NCBI GenBank assembly: GCA_947461995.1
Contig: CANHNH010000002.1
Location: 1 to 46,620, forward strand
From: Candidatus Nanopelagicaceae bacterium
GTDB lineage: Bacteria; Actinomycetota; Actinomycetes; Nanopelagicales; Nanopelagicaceae
Direction: 5' to 3'
Length of the DNA stretch: 46,620 nucleotides
Part shown: positions 1 through 8,481 of the stretch, piece after piece
How the letters are laid out: every line of letters begins with the position of its first letter
How positions within the stretch are numbered: the first letter of the stretch is position 1
Program-made: the position numbers and the translations under genes
The notes under the pieces: model-generated
Told to the model about the DNA's origin: nothing
Database searches by the model: none
What the model saw: the letters and a program-made list of their open reading frames with translations, nothing else

Positions 1-144
1 ATGGAGGTCACAAAAGAGGCTCGCTCACTCGTGATGCGCATTCCTCTTGAAGGCGGCGGTCGTCTCGTAGTTGAGATGAATGCAGAGGAAGCAAATAACC
101 TCAGCGCTGCATTGCATGCCGCTGTTTCCCTCGTTAAGAAATAA
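1..144 (+). CDS. DUF3117 family small protein, 5' partial
   Basis: The frame open from base 1 encodes 47 residues ending in TAA at 142-144. It contains VTKEARSLVMRIPLEGGGRL, close to the conserved core of actinobacterial DUF3117 proteins, which are about 55-60 residues long and carry a short Gly/Pro-rich lead before this core. The ATG at base 1 is therefore probably internal, and the true start lies outside the window. The function of the family is unknown. It precedes pepA by 44 bases on the same strand, but pepA has its own promoter-like hexamer, so co-transcription is not required. Confidence 0.75.
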   Translation: MEVTKEARSLVMRIPLEGGGRLVVEMNAEEANNLSAALHAAVSLVKK

Positions 145-175
145 ACAAATCCGGCGTATTTCTTCTTTTTTTAGT

Positions 176-188
176 TAGCCTGTGCGCT
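176..188 (+). promoter_or_regulatory. Leaderless-type -10 element before pepA
   Basis: TAGCCT at 176-181 is followed by 7 nt and then the ATG at 189. This spacing would put the transcription start at or next to the A of the start codon. No Shine-Dalgarno sequence is visible. Confidence 0.55.
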
Positions 189-1670
189 ATGGCCTACGCC
201 CAACTCAATAGCATCGAATCTTCGCTAGAGGACATTGTCAGCGCTGATGCGATCGCAGTTGGTTTTATTAAAAGTGAAGATTCGACTTACGAATTAGTCG
301 GCAAAATAGAAGCCATTGCCGCAATCGAGAAATTCTTTGATATAGATCTCATAGATGAAATTACTTTTTTTCAACCAAGTGGCAAAGCTGGCGAAATTTT
401 AGAAATTCCAATTAGTCAAAAAGCCACCAAAGCGGATCGTATTTTTATTATTGGCTTGGGTGATCAGAGTACTCAATCCCACCGCCTAGCTGCAGCAAAT
501 CTTGGTAGAAAATTGCGGGGCAAAAATATAGTTGTTTCAACTTTACTCGCCACAGATTCACAAGATATTAGAGCCCACGCAATTTCAGTAGTTTTAGGTG
601 CCTACACCTGGACGCTAAAAAGTGATTCAAAACCAGATCAACCAACTTTTAATGTAGTAGGCAAGAGTGAGAAAGTTATTGATGATGCCAAAATTATTTC
701 TCACTCGGTATGTCGAGCTCGCGATCTAATTCACACACCCTCAAATTTCAAGAATCCACTCTGGATGGCAAACCAAGCACAGAAAATTGCAAAAGAAGGC
801 AAACTTTCCATCAAGGTCTTAGCTGGAAAAGATCTTGCTAAATTTGGAGGTTTGCGCGCAGTCGGAAAATCTTCTCCCAAACCAGGACCGAGATTTATTC
901 AAATCACGTACTCTCCAAAAGTGAGCGGTAAGCGAGTGCCCCACGTTGTTCTTGTAGGCAAGGGGATTACCTTTGATACTGGTGGAGTTTCACTGAAACG
1001 TCCATACGATTTCATGACGGCAATGAAAGGTGACATGGCGGGAGCTTCAGCCGTACTTAACGTAGTTGGCGTGTTACCTCAATTAAAGCCACGAGTAAAG
1101 GTAACTGCGCTCTTGATGTGCGCAGAAAATGCACTCTCTGGAACTTCCCAAAGACCAAGTGATGTTATTACTCACTACGGTGGAACAACTGTGGAAGTAC
1201 TAAATACAGATGCTGAAGGTCGCTTAGTTTTGGCCGATGGGTTGGCCTACGCGGATGCAAAACTAGATCCAGATTACTTGCTCGATATTGCTACTTTAAC
1301 TGGGTCGGCAACACTTGGACTTGGTCGCCAATATGGCGCTATGTATACGCGGGATTCAAAGTTGGCAGAACAATTAATTGCTGCAGGCGAATCATCGGGT
1401 GATCGACTCTGGCACATGCCTCTAGTTGATGATTACCAGGACTCTCTTGAAAGTGACATTGCAGATTTGAATCACACTGCAGATAAAGGCGATTATTCAG
1501 CTGGCTCCGTAACTGCAGCACTATTTCTGGAAAAATTTACAGGCAAAAGAAAATGGGTCCACTTAGATGTTGCAGGATCTGCCAGAAGTGAAAACGATTC
1601 AGGCGAATCTCCAAAAGGTGGTAACGGATTTGGAGTTCGTTTACTGATTGATTGGATTATGAGTTTATGA
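189..1670 (+). CDS. pepA: Leucyl aminopeptidase (M17 family)
   Basis: Cytosolic dinuclear metallo-aminopeptidase that removes N-terminal residues from peptides during protein turnover. The 493-residue length is normal for M17. The signature NTDAEGRLVLADGL lies at about residues 339-352, and the metal/catalytic segments KGITFDTGG and MKGDMAGA lie upstream of it, so the active site looks intact. The N-terminal third is the less conserved M17 N-domain. The start at 189 is supported by a TANNNT hexamer 7 nt upstream. The stop overlaps the start of the methyltransferase gene by ATGA. In many actinobacteria pepA is elsewhere (beside lpdA/sucB), so this position is lineage-specific. Confidence 0.95.
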   Translation: MAYAQLNSIESSLEDIVSADAIAVGFIKSEDSTYELVGKIEAIAAIEKFFDIDLIDEITFFQPSGKAGEILEIPISQKATKADRIFIIGLGDQSTQSHRLAAANLGRKLRGKNIVVSTLLATDSQDIRAHAISVVLGAYTWTLKSDSKPDQPTFNVVGKSEKVIDDAKIISHSVCRARDLIHTPSNFKNPLWMANQAQKIAKEGKLSIKVLAGKDLAKFGGLRAVGKSSPKPGPRFIQITYSPKVSGKRVPHVVLVGKGITFDTGGVSLKRPYDFMTAMKGDMAGASAVLNVVGVLPQLKPRVKVTALLMCAENALSGTSQRPSDVITHYGGTTVEVLNTDAEGRLVLADGLAYADAKLDPDYLLDIATLTGSATLGLGRQYGAMYTRDSKLAEQLIAAGESSGDRLWHMPLVDDYQDSLESDIADLNHTADKGDYSAGSVTAALFLEKFTGKRKWVHLDVAGSARSENDSGESPKGGNGFGVRLLIDWIMSL

Positions 1671-2296
1671 TGAAAATTGATCCACATACTTACGCTGAAA
1701 ATTTTATTTCTGAAGATGAATTTCAAATCCGCGCTAGAGCGCGCGGAGTAGAAGTGGGCGCAAACGATGCAACTACGGGCGTTGGTGCTTATCTTCGTGC
1801 ACTAGCCCATCAGCTCTCTGCTCAATCAGTTGTTGAAGTTGGAACAGGATCAGGTGTCGGAAGTCTTTGGATTTTAGCTGGAATGATAAATAGTGGAACT
1901 CTGACTTCGATTGATGACGAAACTGAACACTCACGTATTGCGCGAATCGCTATGCAAGATGCTGACATTGCGCCACCTCGGTTCAGACTAATCACTAATT
2001 CAATAATGGATGTTATGACAAAGTTAACTGATCGTGCGTATGATTTAGTTGTACTGCGTCACAATCCTGAAGATTTAACATACACAATTGAAGAAGCCCA
2101 TCGAATATTGCGAAGTGGCGGCGTGATGGTGATTGATGGATTCTTTGGTGGTGGCAAAGTGAGTGATCCTTCACAACGTGATCCTCGAACAATTGCCTTA
2201 CGTGAAGCTGGCAAATCTGTAAAAGGCGCCACAGATCTCTGGGTAAGCACACTCATAACCATTGGCGATGGTTTGTTAATAGCAACAAAGTTGTAG
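1667..2296 (+). CDS. Class I SAM-dependent O-methyltransferase
   Basis: Probable soluble methyltransferase of the O-methyltransferase family 3 type (Rv1220c-like). Motif I is VVEVGTGSGVGSLWIL, followed by an acidic strand end (TSIDDETEH) and a late GGVMVIDGFF strand. The track begins at a TTG at 1652, but the ATG at 1667 overlaps the pepA stop as ATGA and leaves a normal protein of about 209 residues, so I prefer it. In mycobacteria the homologue sits next to sigE-rseA-htrA-tatB; here it is 13 bases from htrA with no sigma or anti-sigma gene between. The substrate is unknown. Confidence 0.85.
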   Translation: MMKIDPHTYAENFISEDEFQIRARARGVEVGANDATTGVGAYLRALAHQLSAQSVVEVGTGSGVGSLWILAGMINSGTLTSIDDETEHSRIARIAMQDADIAPPRFRLITNSIMDVMTKLTDRAYDLVVLRHNPEDLTYTIEEAHRILRSGGVMVIDGFFGGGKVSDPSQRDPRTIALREAGKSVKGATDLWVSTLITIGDGLLIATKL

Positions 2297-2309
2297 CAAG
2301 ATAAGCACC

Positions 2310-3443
2310 ATGTCTTTTCTTTCCCGAAAATCCCGTGCACATAATGAGGCACCATGGTGGAACTCCCAAGATTTCTCACCTTCATCCAGAGGTATCTCGC
2401 CAGGTTCTGTAGTGGTACTAGCAATTATTGCTGGACTTGTCGGCGGAGCACTTGGAGTAAATGCATCTGGGGGATTCTTAGGTAGTAAAGCAAATTTAGT
2501 TTCTGCATCAAATTCTATTGAACGTAAGCCAGATTCAGTTGCAGGATTAGCAAATCGGGTCTTGCCCTCAGTGGTTTCAATTACAACTGGTTCAGGAAGT
2601 ACCGGTTCAGGTTTTATCATTGATAGCGGCGGTTACATTCTGACAAATAATCACGTCGTTGAAGAAGCCGCTCTTTCAAAGGCAAAGATAATTGTCACAC
2701 TTAATAATGGCCAAGAATTTGAAAGTAAAATTACTGGCCGGGATGCTTCTTATGATTTAGCTGTTCTTAAAATTATTGCAACGGGCTTGCCTGCGCTTCA
2801 ATTTGGAGACAGCGATAAAGTCGCTGTGGGTGATTCAGTGATCGCAATTGGTTCACCGCTTGGATTATCTGGAACAGTTACTTTAGGAATTATTAGTGCA
2901 AAAGAACGAGCTGTAACAACTGGTGGCTCTGCTGGTGAAAGCTCATTTATTAACGCCTTACAAACAGATGCTGCAATTAATCCAGGTAATTCTGGTGGCC
3001 CACTCATTGACACAACAGGTGCGGTGATTGGAATCAATTCTGCAATTGCTACCCTCAGTGGTGCTTCAAATAGTCAGGCAGGATCTATTGGATTAGGTTT
3101 TGCGATTCCAATAAATCAAGCGAGAAAAACAGCAGATCAATTAATTAAAACTGGAAAAGCTTCTTATCCTGTTATAGGTGTATCAATTGATATGACTTTT
3201 ACTGGAGCCGGTGCAAAAGTAACCGAATCAAGTGGAGCAATTCTTCCTGGTGGGCCAGCACAAAAAGCTGGAATTAATCCAGGAGATGTCATTGTTGAAT
3301 TTGCCGGTAAACCAATTAACAATCCTGATGAACTCATCGTTGCGATTCGTGCAAAAAATATTGGTGATCGAGTTGAGATTAAGTTCAAACGTGGCAGTAG
3401 TACGCGTTCGGCATCTATTGTGCTTGCTGCTGGCAAGAACTAA
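2310..3443 (+). CDS. htrA: HtrA/DegP-type membrane-anchored serine protease with PDZ domain
   Basis: Envelope quality-control protease. A cytoplasmic N-terminus of about 30 residues is followed by one hydrophobic segment (about residues 30-52) and an extracytoplasmic trypsin-like domain. The catalytic triad is visible: His115 in NNHVV, Asp149 in SYDLAVLKI and Ser228 in GNSGGPLID. A single PDZ domain covers about residues 285-370 (PAQKAGINPGDVIVEF). The length of 377 is on the short side for actinobacterial HtrA, which often has a longer disordered N-terminus. Its neighbours match the mycobacterial htrA-tatB-mrp order. No clear Shine-Dalgarno or -10 is seen; it may be read from the upstream gene. 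Confidence 0.93.
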   Translation: MSFLSRKSRAHNEAPWWNSQDFSPSSRGISPGSVVVLAIIAGLVGGALGVNASGGFLGSKANLVSASNSIERKPDSVAGLANRVLPSVVSITTGSGSTGSGFIIDSGGYILTNNHVVEEAALSKAKIIVTLNNGQEFESKITGRDASYDLAVLKIIATGLPALQFGDSDKVAVGDSVIAIGSPLGLSGTVTLGIISAKERAVTTGGSAGESSFINALQTDAAINPGNSGGPLIDTTGAVIGINSAIATLSGASNSQAGSIGLGFAIPINQARKTADQLIKTGKASYPVIGVSIDMTFTGAGAKVTESSGAILPGGPAQKAGINPGDVIVEFAGKPINNPDELIVAIRAKNIGDRVEIKFKRGSSTRSASIVLAAGKN

Positions 3444-3457
3444 TCCACGATAACCAC

Positions 3458-3469
3458 TAGGCTAAAAAC
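3458..3469 (+). promoter_or_regulatory. Leaderless-type -10 element before tatB
   Basis: TAGGCT at 3458-3463, then 6 nt, then the ATG at 3470. No Shine-Dalgarno site is present between htrA and tatB. Confidence 0.5.
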
Positions 3470-3769
3470 ATGATTTTTGGCATTGGACCAGGTGAATTCA
3501 TTGGATTAGCAATTCTTGCAATCTTCTTTGTGGGTCCTGAACGCTTGCCAAAATTCTCCTCAGATGCCGCAAAGTTTTTAAAGCGAGTAAAGAATTTAGC
3601 AAATACTGCTACAGCTGAACTCCGTGAAAACCTTGGACCAGGATTCGAAGATTTACAACCATCAGATTTGAATCCAAAAACTTTTATTAAGAAACAAATT
3701 GCAGGTGCACTTGATGAAGAGAAACCACGAAATATGGCGCAACCTAAAATTGATCCGGATTTACTATGA
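3470..3769 (+). CDS. tatB: Sec-independent translocase subunit TatB
   Basis: Subunit of the twin-arginine translocase that exports folded proteins. The 99-residue protein opens with a short hydrophobic helix (GEFIGLAILAIFFVGPERLP), including the TatA/B Glu near the start of the helix and the conserved FGP/VGP hinge, followed by an amphipathic helix and a charged tail. A location between htrA and mrp is typical of actinobacterial TatB and separates it from TatA. The stop overlaps the mrp start by 4 bases (ATGA), implying translational coupling. TatA and TatC are not in the window. Confidence 0.9.
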   Translation: MIFGIGPGEFIGLAILAIFFVGPERLPKFSSDAAKFLKRVKNLANTATAELRENLGPGFEDLQPSDLNPKTFIKKQIAGALDEEKPRNMAQPKIDPDLL

Positions 3770-4887
3770 CAACTATTGAATCAATCCACGCGGCATTAGC
3801 GACGGTTGAAGACCCAGAAATTCATCGCCCATTGCCCGAATTAGGCATGGTCGAGTCCGTTGAAACAGATGGTGGGATTGCTCGGTTAAAGATTTTGCTC
3901 ACAATTTCTGGTTGTCCGATGCAAGACCGGCTGCGCACTGATATTACAAAAGCTGTTATGTCGGTGGAATCCATAACTTCTGTTGAAATATTATTTGGAG
4001 TAATGAATGAAGAGCAACGAGGAAATTTAAAATCTTTATTGCGAAATGGCCGTGAAAAAATCATTCCATTCGCTCAACCAGAATCTCTGACTCGAGTTAT
4101 CGGAATCGCATCCGGCAAAGGCGGAGTAGGCAAATCTTCTCTCACAGTTAATTTAGCTGTTGCTGCGGCTCAAAAAGGCTTACGAGTCGGAATATTAGAT
4201 GCAGATGTTTACGGTCACTCTGTTCCACGATTGATGGGTTTGATAGGACAACGTCCGACTGCGATAGATCAAATGTTTATTCCACTTGAGTCATATGGAG
4301 TAAAAGTTGTTTCCATGGAAATGTTTAAACCAGAGCGCTCAGATGCTATTGCCTATCGCGGACCGCTCTTACACAAAGTTCTAGAACAATTATTATCTGA
4401 TGCTTATTGGGGTGATTTAGATTTATTGCTCATTGATTTGCCACCCGGAACAGGTGACCTTGCTATTTCACTAGGTCAACTCATTCCAACTTCAGAAATT
4501 CTTGTGGTGACTACTCCACAGATTGCGGCGGCCGAAGTTGCCGAAAGAGCAGGACGTATTGCACACCAGATTAAACAGCACCTAGTTGGTGTTATAGAAA
4601 ACATGTCAGATTTTCCATGCCCTCACTGTGATGAAATGATTTCTCTGTTTGGTTCTGGCGGGGGAGAAGAGACAGCAAAGAGATTGTCAGATTTAGCAGG
4701 CATTGATGTTCCATTGCTCGGCAAAATTCCATTTAACCCAGATCTAAGAACTGGTGGAGACAGTGGTACACCTGTAGTAATTCAATTCCCTGACAGTGTT
4801 GCATCTAAAGCAATTAATGCAATTGTTGATCAATTAGTTGTTCGTAAGAAATCACTTCTTGGTGTCAGGCTTGGACTTAGTACGTAA
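3766..4887 (+). CDS. mrp: Mrp/ApbC-type iron-sulfur cluster carrier ATPase
   Basis: Cytosolic P-loop ATPase that carries or transfers Fe-S clusters. The N-terminal MIP18/DUF59 domain (about residues 5-85) is followed by a deviant Walker A SGKGGVGKSS near residues 116-125, the switch/Walker B region (LLIDLPPGTGD) and the CPHC pair near residues 285-288 expected for bridging a cluster between subunits. The length of 373 is typical. It starts at the ATGA overlap with tatB. Its 3' end runs 36 bases into the convergent DUF1003 gene, so the two mRNAs would be complementary at their ends. Confidence 0.95.
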   Translation: MTTIESIHAALATVEDPEIHRPLPELGMVESVETDGGIARLKILLTISGCPMQDRLRTDITKAVMSVESITSVEILFGVMNEEQRGNLKSLLRNGREKIIPFAQPESLTRVIGIASGKGGVGKSSLTVNLAVAAAQKGLRVGILDADVYGHSVPRLMGLIGQRPTAIDQMFIPLESYGVKVVSMEMFKPERSDAIAYRGPLLHKVLEQLLSDAYWGDLDLLLIDLPPGTGDLAISLGQLIPTSEILVVTTPQIAAAEVAERAGRIAHQIKQHLVGVIENMSDFPCPHCDEMISLFGSGGGEETAKRLSDLAGIDVPLLGKIPFNPDLRTGGDSGTPVVIQFPDSVASKAINAIVDQLVVRKKSLLGVRLGLST

Positions 4888-5352
4888 TTCATCAAGAACT
4901 TCTTCGAGCATGTCTTTAAGTTCATTGCGTAAGAAATCTCTTGTAGCCACTTCACCGAGTGTATTTCGAAGGCTTGCTAATTCACGAGTGAGATATTCCG
5001 TGTCCGCAATAGAGCGCTCATTGCGAGCACGATCTTCACTTACCTGAATACGATCCCGGTCAGCTTGACGATTTTGTGCAAGCAAAATTAAAGGTGCAGC
5101 GTATGAGGCTTGTAATGACAAAATAAGCGTCAAAAAGATAAATGGGTAATCGTCAAAACGCAGATCAATTGGAGCCAAGGTATTCCAGGTAAACCAGCTC
5201 AAAACAAAGGCGGTCATATAAACAAGGAAGCCTGCAGTTCCGAGGAAGCGAGCAAAGCGTTCTGACAAACGACCAAATGTTTCAGGATCAAAGTTAGGAC
5301 GAAACGTACGACCTGTTTCGCGAGGTGTATCTAAACGGTTATTGCGAGCCAT
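4852..5352 (-). CDS. DUF1003 family membrane protein
   Basis: A 166-residue protein with a polar N-terminus, two predicted membrane helices (about residues 38-58, GTAGFLVYMTAFVLSWF, and 70-95, FIFLTLILSLQASYAAPLIL) and a cytoplasmic charged C-terminal half likely to form a coiled coil. This is the DUF1003 arrangement; the function of the family is not established. A strong Shine-Dalgarno (GGGAGG) precedes the ATG, and the gene starts 2 bases after the stop of the MgtE-N/CBS gene, so the two form an operon. The same pairing occurs near mrp in mycobacteria (from memory of the Rv1231c/Rv1232c region). It overlaps the mrp 3' end by 36 bases. Confidence 0.85.
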   Translation of the reverse strand: MARNNRLDTPRETGRTFRPNFDPETFGRLSERFARFLGTAGFLVYMTAFVLSWFTWNTLAPIDLRFDDYPFIFLTLILSLQASYAAPLILLAQNRQADRDRIQVSEDRARNERSIADTEYLTRELASLRNTLGEVATRDFLRNELKDMLEEVLDELRTKSKPDTKK

Positions 5353-5354
5353 TT

Positions 5355-6662
5355 CTATACCTCCCTTTCGTGTGTATCGAGTAAATCTTCATGCTGTAAA
5401 ACGCCTGCTGTCTTTGAAATATCTCGGTGATCATGGCGCCAATTTTCAGGCAATAAGTGATCGAGTACGTCATCGACTGTTACTGCGCCAAGAAGGCGTT
5501 CGTTAACATCTACAACTGGCAGGGATAGCAAGTTATAACTGGCTAAGTATGACGAAACTTCATTCAATGATGCTTGGGGATTTAATCCTTGAGTATCAGT
5601 ATCCACCATTGACCCAAGAAGCGTTGATGGAGCCTCTCGCAGTAATCGTTGGTAATGTGCAATGCCAATAAATCTACCTGTTGGAGTTTCAAGGGGAGCG
5701 CGACAAATAAATACTTGTGACGCCAGAGCCGGTGAAATTTCACTTTGACGAACAGCAGCTAATGCTTCAGCCACTGTGTTATCTGCGGTCATAACAATTG
5801 GTTCGGTCGTCATCATTCCGCCAGCTGTGTAATCTTCATAATTCATCAAGCGGCGAACATCTTCTGCATCTTCTGGTTCCATTAATTCAAGAAGTGCTTG
5901 TGCTCTTTCTTGCCCAACTTCGCGTAGCAAGTCAGCAGCATCATCGGGATCCATTTCTCCTAGAACATCGGCGGCGCGTTCGCCTTCGAGTTCTGCGAGT
6001 AATTCAACGCGCTCTGCTTCATCCATTTCTTCAAGCACGTCGGCTAAACGCTCATCATTGAGCGCTCGCGCAACTTCAACGCGGCGCTTTGGCGCCAAGT
6101 CATGCATTACAGATGCCAAGTCGGCAGCACGAAGAGTGCTCAATGTCGAAAGTAAGTTCGCAACACCCTGATTGTGTTCAGAAATTGCAAAACCAGAAAC
6201 TTCTTCCCACTGCACTGTCGATGTGGCTCCCTTGCGACGCAATCCTGTGCCGCGACGCATTATGTGTACTCGCGTAATGAGCCAATCGCCACTTCTGTTT
6301 TGTTCCATACCCATATCTTCTACAACAACTTTTTCACCGCTTTCAGCAAGTGATACAGAACGGTCAAGCATTTCTCCAAGTACGAGCACTTCACCTGCGC
6401 GAGTTTCAAAGCGACGCATATTTAGCAAACCAGTAATTATTACTGTTCCGCTTTCAATGGACGTAACGCGCGTAATTGGCACGAACACACGACGACGAAG
6501 AGGAACTTCAACAATTAATCCTAAAATTCGTGGTGGTTGATTATTTGCACGAAGGGTCGCAAGTGCATCTCGCACCTTTCCTACTGGATCACCATTTGGG
6601 TCAAAAACCGCGGTACCTGCAAGACGGGCGAGAAATACTCGATTGATCAAGTTTCCGCTCAT
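5355..6662 (-). CDS. PRC-barrel, MgtE-N and CBS domain protein lacking a membrane domain
   Basis: A 435-residue protein with a PRC-barrel-like N-terminus (about 5-85), a second beta-rich region, an MgtE-N superhelix (about 185-285, repeated acidic helices such as LEEMDEAERVELLAELEGER) and a CBS pair (about 285-410, containing YTAGGMMTTEPIVMTADNTV). MgtE Mg2+ channels carry this N-CBS cytosolic gate in front of five membrane helices; here the membrane part is absent. It may be a soluble Mg2+/nucleotide sensor acting with the DUF1003 membrane protein encoded immediately downstream; that partnership is inferred. The start is supported by TACCCT six bases upstream on the minus strand. Confidence 0.85.
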   Translation of the reverse strand: MSGNLINRVFLARLAGTAVFDPNGDPVGKVRDALATLRANNQPPRILGLIVEVPLRRRVFVPITRVTSIESGTVIITGLLNMRRFETRAGEVLVLGEMLDRSVSLAESGEKVVVEDMGMEQNRSGDWLITRVHIMRRGTGLRRKGATSTVQWEEVSGFAISEHNQGVANLLSTLSTLRAADLASVMHDLAPKRRVEVARALNDERLADVLEEMDEAERVELLAELEGERAADVLGEMDPDDAADLLREVGQERAQALLELMEPEDAEDVRRLMNYEDYTAGGMMTTEPIVMTADNTVAEALAAVRQSEISPALASQVFICRAPLETPTGRFIGIAHYQRLLREAPSTLLGSMVDTDTQGLNPQASLNEVSSYLASYNLLSLPVVDVNERLLGAVTVDDVLDHLLPENWRHDHRDISKTAGVLQHEDLLDTHEREV

Positions 6663-6674
6663 GGGCTAAGGGTA
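6663..6674 (-). promoter_or_regulatory. Leaderless-type -10 element before the MgtE-N/CBS gene
   Basis: On the minus strand TACCCT (6674-6669) is followed by TAGCCC and then the ATG at 6662. The same TACCCT-TAGCC-ATG layout recurs before the DUF6912 gene at 33909. Confidence 0.55.
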
Positions 6675-6721
6675 ACGGCTCCACACCCCCTGATGCTTTC
6701 GCTTAAATTCAATGAAGTAGA

Positions 6722-6733
6722 TACTTTTGCCCT
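6722..6733 (+). promoter_or_regulatory. Leaderless-type -10 element before the EamA gene
   Basis: TACTTT at 6722-6727, 6 nt spacer, then the GTG start at 6734. It is divergent from the MgtE-N/CBS promoter about 50 bases away. Confidence 0.5.
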
Positions 6734-7639
6734 GTGTCAGAGCAGAAATCACTCATTAATAGTCATACGGCTTTGCCTGGGCGCAATGATTTGATTCGAC
6801 TAGGTATTGGAATTATTGGCATCGGAGTTTCTGGCCCGCTCATCGCATTGAGCACAATGCCAGTTGTTACTTTAATTTTTTGGCGAAATATTGGGGGCGC
6901 ACTGCTTATTGCTCCTTTCGCCTTTAAGCATCGCAAGAATCGCATCGGAATGTTGTGGGCAGCGCTAGGCGGATTTGTTCTAGCGATGCACTTCATTGGA
7001 TTCTTTTTAGCAATGCGACTGACTTCAGTTGCTGCCGGTACCGCGCTTGTAGGACTACAACCTATTTTTGCCGCCTTGTTTGTACGAATCAGAGGCGGAC
7101 ATATTCCATCTCGCGCCTGGCTCGGCATGATCGTAAGTTTTTCTGGAGTTGTTTTAATTTCTGGAATTGATTTCAATATTTCATTGAGATCTTTTGCAGG
7201 AGATATTGCAGCGATCGTATCTGCAGCATTAGCCGCAATTTATATGCTCATTGGCTCTAAAGCCCAACAAAGTTTGGAAACAAGCACATATACGGCAATC
7301 TGCTATGCCGTGTGCGCATTGACTGCCCTACCAATCGTATTTCTTGGGGGATTTAATTTATGGAATTTCAATGGTAACGAATGGTGGATTGTGATTGGAC
7401 TAGTTGTTTTTGCTCAACTTCTTGGCCACAACATGTTTAACTCGGCATTGAAGAGAGTATCTCCCGCGGTTGTCTCTCTTATCATTTTCTTTGAAGTTCC
7501 AGTCGCTTCTGTGCTTGCAATTTGGTGGTTGGATCAACGACCTCCAATTGGAATTCTCCCGGGCATAATTCTAATTCTCGGAGGATGTGCTCTCGTAGTT
7601 TTGCGCACGCGACCTTCACGAATCGAGTTGACTCCATGA
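6734..7639 (+). CDS. EamA/DMT-family transporter
   Basis: Inner-membrane permease of the drug/metabolite transporter superfamily, 301 residues, with about ten hydrophobic helices in two EamA repeats (roughly residues 20-150 and 165-290). Substrates in this family are usually metabolites or amino acids and cannot be read from sequence. The GTG at 6734 is preferred because of the TACTTT hexamer six bases upstream. It is the first gene of a five-gene run linked by 4-base ATGA overlaps or similar contacts (PHP, MarC, DUF2236, ParA). Confidence 0.88.
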   Translation: MSEQKSLINSHTALPGRNDLIRLGIGIIGIGVSGPLIALSTMPVVTLIFWRNIGGALLIAPFAFKHRKNRIGMLWAALGGFVLAMHFIGFFLAMRLTSVAAGTALVGLQPIFAALFVRIRGGHIPSRAWLGMIVSFSGVVLISGIDFNISLRSFAGDIAAIVSAALAAIYMLIGSKAQQSLETSTYTAICYAVCALTALPIVFLGGFNLWNFNGNEWWIVIGLVVFAQLLGHNMFNSALKRVSPAVVSLIIFFEVPVASVLAIWWLDQRPPIGILPGIILILGGCALVVLRTRPSRIELTP

Positions 7640-8481
7640 TTGATTTACATACACATACGACTTGTAGTGATGGAACAGATTCACCCGCCCAGCTTGTCAA
7701 TAAAGCTATCAGCGAAGGTTTTTCCCTGATAGCCATTACAGATCACGACACCACTTCGGGTTGGGAACCCGCAAAAAAAGTTCTGCGCGCAAATTTATCA
7801 CTGGCCCTTGGTGCGGAAATATCTTGTCTTACAACGCAAGGACTCAGTGTGCACATGTTGGGTTTACTTTTTGATGGCAGTCATATGGATATGCAAGAAA
7901 TGTTGGAAAATACACGCGATGGTCGTATTCCACGTGCGCGAAAAATTATTGAGTTGTTAAATGCAGGTGGGTTTAAGATTTCTATGGAAGATGTCGAATC
8001 TGTAAAGCCCGAAGGCGCAACTCTTGGTAGACCGCATATAGCCGATGCTTTAGTAAAAAATGGCGTTATTGCCTCACGAGATGAAGCTTTTGCTGAATTA
8101 CTGCATAACAATTCTCCATACTACGTATCTCATCTTGCACCCACTCCAGAAGATGCTATTTCGATGATTCGTAAAGCTGGTGGAGTCGCGGTTATCGCTC
8201 ATCCCTTTGCCTCACTTCGTGGCAGTGTCTTATCTGTTGAAGATTTTTTACCACTAAAAAAAGCCGGATTAAATGGAATTGAAGTTAATCATCGCGATCA
8301 CAACAACGACGAACGAAATTCACTTGCAAATATTGCAGCTGAATTAGATTTAGTTATTACAGGCGCCAGTGATTATCACGGGACCGGAAAACTCAATTCA
8401 TTAGGTGAAAACCTGACCAATCAGGCACAATGGGAACGTCTTGAGTCAGAAGCAGATCAGCGAAGGGTCATCAGAGCATGA
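7636..8481 (+). CDS. PHP-domain metal-dependent phosphoesterase
   Basis: A soluble 281-residue PHP phosphoesterase of the YciV/TrpH type. Known relatives act on 3',5'-nucleoside bisphosphates or the 5' ends of small RNAs. PHP metal-binding motifs are visible: DLHTHTTCSDG near the N-terminus, ITDHDTTSGW, IAHPFAS and ASDYHGTG near the end. The track places the start at 7522, but that is inside the EamA gene; the ATG at 7636 overlaps the EamA stop (ATGA) and directly precedes the first metal motif. The product ends at an ATGA overlap with marC. Confidence 0.88.
   Translation: MIDLHTHTTCSDGTDSPAQLVNKAISEGFSLIAITDHDTTSGWEPAKKVLRANLSLALGAEISCLTTQGLSVHMLGLLFDGSHMDMQEMLENTRDGRIPRARKIIELLNAGGFKISMEDVESVKPEGATLGRPHIADALVKNGVIASRDEAFAELLHNNSPYYVSHLAPTPEDAISMIRKAGGVAVIAHPFASLRGSVLSVEDFLPLKKAGLNGIEVNHRDHNNDERNSLANIAAELDLVITGASDYHGTGKLNSLGENLTNQAQWERLESEADQRRVIRA

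Noticed and set aside
2013-2424. Minus-strand ORFs across the methyltransferase/htrA junction (79 and 121 codons)
   Set aside because: They mirror the plus-strand genes in another frame and show no domain or start signal.
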